In this document: positions 22,875-25,986 of the stretch, piece by piece
Layout of the letters: the number at the start of each line of letters is the position of its first letter
Position numbering within the stretch: the stretch's first letter is position 1
Assembly: GCA_021159125.1 (NCBI GenBank)
Contig: JAGGSL010000015.1
Coordinates: 1-25,986, forward strand
Direction of reading: 5' to 3'
Source of the DNA: Thermoplasmata archaeon
GTDB taxonomy: Archaea; Thermoplasmatota; E2; UBA202; DSCA01
DNA: 25,986 nucleotides
The notes under the pieces: generated by a model
Told to the model about the DNA's origin: nothing
The model's input: only the letters and a program-made list of their open reading frames with translations
Databases searched by the model: none
Made by a program: the position numbers and the translations under genes

Positions 22875-23723
22875 ATGAAAGGAAAATTGAAAGTAAAGGA
22901 TGTGATGACAACAGACATCATAGTCGCAGAAGTTCCGGGAAATAGGGAGGACGTCCTCCGTATGTTCGGAAAATACGAGATATCTGGCATGCCTGTTGTG
23001 AAGGCAGGGACAAGAAAGCTCGCCGGCGTTATCACACGGAATGACCTTTTCAGAAATTCTGATGAGGCCCAGCTTGCAATGATAATGAATGACAATCCCG
23101 TGACGATTTCTCCGGATGATGACATCAAGAAGGCAGCCAAAATATTTTATGAGAAACGCATACATGGATTGCCTGTTGTTGAGAATGGGGAGGTTGTGGG
23201 CATTGTCTCACCCTCAGACATACTGCGCCTTATAGAAAGATTTGACGGCGATGAAGTGGACGGTTACCTTTCGCCGATATTCGTGCCTGTCTATGAGGAA
23301 ACGCCTCTGCCCGTTGTTATGAAAATTTTCAGGGTAACAGATGCAGGTGCTCTGCCCGTGCTTGATGGAGAGGGCATGCTCTCCGGCATTGTAGCAGACG
23401 GAGATTTGTTCACGTTTTCCCACCTGGACGAGAACGTCGTAAAATCCGAGATGGGCATAGGCGAGGACGAGGATGTATGGAGCTGGGAGGGAATAAGGGA
23501 TGTGATGCGTTTGTATTATGAAACATCCAAGATACAGCTTCCGCCCATACCTGTCAAGGAAGTGATGGTTAAAGATGTCATTACGGTATTCAGAAAAACA
23601 ACGCTTTCGGCAGTTGCCCAGAAAATGCTCGATAACAAAATAAACCAGATGCCTGTCATGGATGAGGGAAATGAGATAATGGGCATAGTTTGCGATATTG
23701 ATTTAATGAAGACGCTGATATAG
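22875..23723 (+). CDS. Four-CBS-domain protein
   Basis: A 282-residue cytoplasmic protein made of four CBS motifs and nothing else (about 8-62, 70-120, 128-185 and 225-282), that is, two Bateman modules. Typical segments are VKDVMTTDIIVAEVPGN, ISGMPVVKAGTRKLAGVITRNDLF, IHGLPVVENGEVVGIVSPSDIL, AGALPVLDGEGMLSGIVADGDL and INQMPVMDEGNEIMGIVCDIDL. Bateman modules bind adenine nucleotides, SAM or related ligands and pass the signal to a partner. A charged insert (GIGEDEDVWSWEGIRDVMRL, about 195-214) separates the third and fourth motifs. The gene is 7 nt upstream of glyS and surely cotranscribed, so the partner may be GlyRS or a general energy sensor. There is no catalytic or DNA-binding domain. 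Confidence 0.92.
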   Translation: MKGKLKVKDVMTTDIIVAEVPGNREDVLRMFGKYEISGMPVVKAGTRKLAGVITRNDLFRNSDEAQLAMIMNDNPVTISPDDDIKKAAKIFYEKRIHGLPVVENGEVVGIVSPSDILRLIERFDGDEVDGYLSPIFVPVYEETPLPVVMKIFRVTDAGALPVLDGEGMLSGIVADGDLFTFSHLDENVVKSEMGIGEDEDVWSWEGIRDVMRLYYETSKIQLPPIPVKEVMVKDVITVFRKTTLSAVAQKMLDNKINQMPVMDEGNEIMGIVCDIDLMKTLI

Positions 23724-23730
23724 TGGTGGA

Positions 23731-25344
23731 ATGGATAAATATAGCGAGATAATTTCACTTTCAAAGCGAAGGGGTATATTCTACCCTTCTTATGACATTT
23801 ACGGGGGGGAAGCAGGATTTTACGATTACGGGCCGATAGGCACCCTGCTGAAGAACAACGTTGAGAACAAATGGAGAGAATTCTATGTTTTCAGAGAAAA
23901 ATTTTTTGAGATATCCACGCCTGTGATAACTCCCTATGACATCCTCAAAGCATCTGGCCATGTCGATAAGTTTATGGACGTCATACTGACATGCAAAAAA
24001 TGCGGAAAGGCATTCAAGGCGGAGGAGGTGGCGGAGGAAAATAGAAAAAAAATGGAATGCCCGGAATGCGGCGGAAGGCTGGAGGAGGGCAGAATAAATT
24101 TGATGTTCGAGACAGGAATAGGTCCGAGAAAGAAGGAAAAAGCATTTCTGCGCCCTGAGACAGCACAGGGAATTTTTGTTAATTTTCCGTTCCTTTACCA
24201 GTTTTCAAGGAAAAAACTTCCCATGGGAGTTGTGCAGATAGGAAAGGGTTTCAGGAATGAGGTTTCACCCCGCCAGGGCATAATACGTTTGAGGGAATTC
24301 TCCATGGCAGAGGCAGAGATATTTTTTAATCCGGAAAACAAGAGTCACGAGCGCTTTGATGAAATAAAAGACGATGTTATGACACTTATTCCGGCAGGCA
24401 TGGATGAAATTAAAGACACTGTCGGGAACATTGTTGAGAAGGGCATTATAAGCAACGAAGCTCTTGCATACTACATGGCTCTGACAAAGCATTTCCTTCT
24501 TTCGGTTGGCATTGATGAAAGCAAGCTTCGCTTCCGCCAGCATATGCCTGATGAAATGGCACACTATGCAAGCGACTGCTGGGATGCCGAGATTTTAACC
24601 TCATTAGGATGGATTGAATGCGTGGGCATTGCCGACAGAACAGCATATGACCTAAAAGCGCATATGGAAGCTACGGGCGTAGACATGACCGCCTTCCGAT
24701 TATACGACGAGCCGGTGAAAGAGAAAAAGAAGGTCATAATTCCTGATATGGGAAAGCTCGGGCCTGCATTCAAGGGAAAGGCAAAAGAAATAAAGGAGAT
24801 GCTCGAGCAGATGGAGCCGTCTGATGAGCCGATCCGCCTTGAAATAGACGGTAAGGAAGTTGAGATAGGCAAGGAATTTTACGATGTGGTGGAGAGGGAA
24901 ATCACCATAACAGGCAAAAATTTCATTCCGCATGTTGTTGAGCCCTCGTACGGCATAGATAGAATAATTTATTGCATTCTGGAGCACAACTATTCCGAGC
25001 AGGAGAAAGAAGGCGAGAGATATGTAATGCTAAAGCTGCCCTCGTCCATTGCACCTATAAAGGCAGGAGTTTTTCCCCTTGTGAATAAAGATAATCTTCC
25101 ATCAATTGCCAGAGAAATAGAAATGGAGTTGAGAGAAAGCGGCATTACTTCATTTTACGATGATGCGGGAAGCATTGGCAGGAGATATGCAAGAATGGAC
25201 GAAATAGGTACGCCTTTCTGCATAACAGTCGATTACACAACTCTCGAGGACGATACCGTGACGGTGCGTTGGAGGGATACGACGGAGCAAGAGCGAATTA
25301 AGAGGGGCAAGCTGGTGGAATGGCTGAGAGAAAAAATAAATTGA
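23731..25344 (+). CDS. glyS: Glycyl-tRNA synthetase, archaeal/eukaryotic alpha2 type
   Basis: Charges tRNA-Gly with glycine. It is a class II synthetase of 537 residues. RRGIFYPSYDIYGGEAGFYD and YGPIGTLLKNNVENKW are the class II GlyRS opening, and HVDKFMD is conserved. A zinc ribbon has C88-KK-C91 and C110-PE-C113. LRPETAQGIFVNF (140-152) and motif 2 GKGFRNEVSPRQG with LREFSMAEAE (about 171-195) bind the adenylate. Motif 3 is EPSYGIDRIIYCIL. The anticodon-binding domain closes the protein (PIKAGVFPLVNKD, SIGRRYARMDEIGTPFCITVDY, DTVTVRWRDTTEQERI). It is slightly shorter than many archaeal homologues. GGTGG just before the ATG and a 7-nt gap to the CBS gene indicate one operon. The symbol is glyS by archaeal convention (glyQS elsewhere). 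Confidence 0.97.
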   Translation: MDKYSEIISLSKRRGIFYPSYDIYGGEAGFYDYGPIGTLLKNNVENKWREFYVFREKFFEISTPVITPYDILKASGHVDKFMDVILTCKKCGKAFKAEEVAEENRKKMECPECGGRLEEGRINLMFETGIGPRKKEKAFLRPETAQGIFVNFPFLYQFSRKKLPMGVVQIGKGFRNEVSPRQGIIRLREFSMAEAEIFFNPENKSHERFDEIKDDVMTLIPAGMDEIKDTVGNIVEKGIISNEALAYYMALTKHFLLSVGIDESKLRFRQHMPDEMAHYASDCWDAEILTSLGWIECVGIADRTAYDLKAHMEATGVDMTAFRLYDEPVKEKKKVIIPDMGKLGPAFKGKAKEIKEMLEQMEPSDEPIRLEIDGKEVEIGKEFYDVVEREITITGKNFIPHVVEPSYGIDRIIYCILEHNYSEQEKEGERYVMLKLPSSIAPIKAGVFPLVNKDNLPSIAREIEMELRESGITSFYDDAGSIGRRYARMDEIGTPFCITVDYTTLEDDTVTVRWRDTTEQERIKRGKLVEWLREKIN

Positions 25345-25367
25345 TTGGAGAGCCCGGAAGGTATGAC

Positions 25368-25400
25368 CACGATTTTTGTCGTGTTCATCTTCTCTTAATA
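25368..25400. terminator. Possible hairpin terminator between the convergent glyS and EamA-like genes
   Basis: CACGA (25368-25372) and TCGTG (25379-25383) form a 5-bp stem with a 6-base loop. It is followed on the plus strand by a pyrimidine-rich tract and then AT-rich sequence. It lies in the 58-bp gap between two convergent genes. The short stem makes this a weak call. Confidence 0.3.
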
Positions 25401-25402
25401 AT

Positions 25403-25825
25403 TTAAGTGGAAAGGAGCATCATTGCCGCAAATGCAAAAATCATGCCTACGCCCTGCTTTATCGTTATTGGTTCTTTCAATATCAAAAAGGCGAGTGTTA
25501 TTGTAACCAGCGGGTAAAGGGCAGTTGTAGTAACAACAACAGATGTTTCTCCTCTGCTGACTGCAAATATGAAAAAGAGTGCGCCCAGCGTTCCTGCTAT
25601 TCCAGTAAGAATTGCAAAAGTTATGCCTTTTGCATTGACCTCCGGTTTGAAGTTAATAAGGAATAGCACTGCCACGCCTACAATGATTGCACCGATTACC
25701 TCGTAAACGAGAACGCTTTTGGGGCTGATGTAGTTGGTAGCCAGTTTCGGAAAAAATCCCCAGAAGCCCCACACAATCATGGCAAGTATTGCAAATATCA
25801 CCCAGCTGTTCATTTTGAGCACCAT
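25403..25825 (-). CDS. Half-size EamA-family (DMT superfamily) membrane protein
   Basis: A 140-residue integral membrane protein with about five hydrophobic helices. It corresponds to one EamA repeat, where full-length transporters have two. WVIFAILAMIVWGFWGFFPKL is the first helix. AVSRGETSVVVTTTALYPLV and AFLILKEPITIKQGVGMIFA match the conserved end of the repeat, including the L-K-E-P motif. Proteins of this size probably work as dimers, like small multidrug-resistance proteins. The substrate is unknown. The first ATG is chosen because a TATA-like box (minus strand AATAATTTAAAC, about 25847-25858) lies about 26 nt upstream; a second ATG four codons in is possible. The frame appears intact, so this is a genuine short family member rather than a fragment. 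Confidence 0.85.
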   Translation of the reverse strand: MVLKMNSWVIFAILAMIVWGFWGFFPKLATNYISPKSVLVYEVIGAIIVGVAVLFLINFKPEVNAKGITFAILTGIAGTLGALFFIFAVSRGETSVVVTTTALYPLVTITLAFLILKEPITIKQGVGMIFAFAAMMLLST

Positions 25826-25937
25826 GCTTGATGAAAGGCAGAATGTTTAAATTATTTCTGGGTATCATGCTGTCAAGCCCTTTCCATTCTTTTTTAATTC
25901 AGAAAAGTAGTGCAAGAAGGAGGATAAAAGGCATTGC

Positions 25938-25986
25938 TTATCTCCAGTTCATTGTTTCCCCCCGAACAATTTCAGTATCTCCGCAT
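25938..25986 (-). CDS. Possible C-terminal end of a gene running off the right edge
   Basis: Two minus-strand frames are open to the window edge. One ends at 25949 (AEILKLFGGKQ, stop TGA) and the other at 25938 (CGDTEIVRGETMNWR, stop TAA). Either could be the end of a protein whose main part lies outside. With so few residues neither can be assigned or even confirmed as coding. Confidence 0.25.
   Translation of the reverse strand, partial: CGDTEIVRGETMNWR

Noticed and set aside
25364..25399. Mini-ORF MTTIFVVFIFS after glyS with GGAAGGT just upstream
   Set aside because: It has only 11 codons and coincides with the candidate hairpin terminator. Short hydrophobic frames like this are expected by chance in pyrimidine-rich sequence.

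Overview
The window reads as a piece of a euryarchaeal chromosome, most likely from an uncultured member of the Thermoplasmatota or a near relative. Signs of archaea: an archaeal/eukaryotic-type glycyl-tRNA synthetase with a zinc ribbon, a separate ATP-pyrophosphatase subunit of GMP synthase, a DUF115/MptE-type pterin pyrophosphokinase, archaeal Elp3, an RPA-like OB-fold protein, a 3-hexulose-6-phosphate synthase fused to an RraA-like domain, and a PGF-CTERM-like tail on a large surface protein. TATA-like boxes lie about 23-28 nt before many start codons, so much of the translation is probably leaderless. The exact lineage is inference; no rRNA is present.

Layout. 114-2612 (-): secreted C25 (gingipain-like) cysteine peptidase. 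2858-5086 (+): DEAD-box RNA helicase with an unusual leader, then a drug/metabolite transporter. 5127-6047 (+): NAD-dependent epimerase/reductase. 6086-6158 (+): tRNA-Pro(GGG), whose 3' end overlaps an antisense Trm112-like zinc protein (6140-6328, -). 6372-8890 (+): truA, a secreted protein of unknown function, and a UbiA prenyltransferase. 8887-10779 (-): a small helical protein and elp3 in one transcription unit. 10820-16210 (-): a 1796-residue PKD/right-handed beta-helix cell-surface protein. 16273-17055 (-): RPA-like protein. 17127-18413 (+): Hps-RraA fusion. 18415-20417 (-): purE-guaAb-mptE operon. 20544-22793 (+): GAF-PAS sensor histidine kinase and an amidohydrolase. 22875-25344 (+): four-CBS protein and glyS. 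25403-25825 (-): half-size EamA transporter. There is no gene-free stretch longer than about 230 bases.

Themes. One group serves tRNA biology: tRNA-Pro, the Trm112-like methyltransferase activator, TruA, Elp3 and GlyRS. A second serves nucleotide and pterin supply: Hps for ribulose-5-phosphate, PurE, GMP synthase, and MptE, which uses a pterin derived from GTP. A third is exported: the C25 peptidase, the PKD/beta-helix giant and the small secreted protein.

I found no CRISPR array, insertion sequence, phage gene or obvious defence system, and no multi-gene system that I can defend as new. The points most worth a second look are regulatory or architectural: two chained mini-ORFs leading into the helicase, tandem 19-bp repeats at the kinase promoter, the tRNA/Trm112 overlap, the PGF-CTERM-like beta-helix protein, and the small gene directly ahead of elp3.
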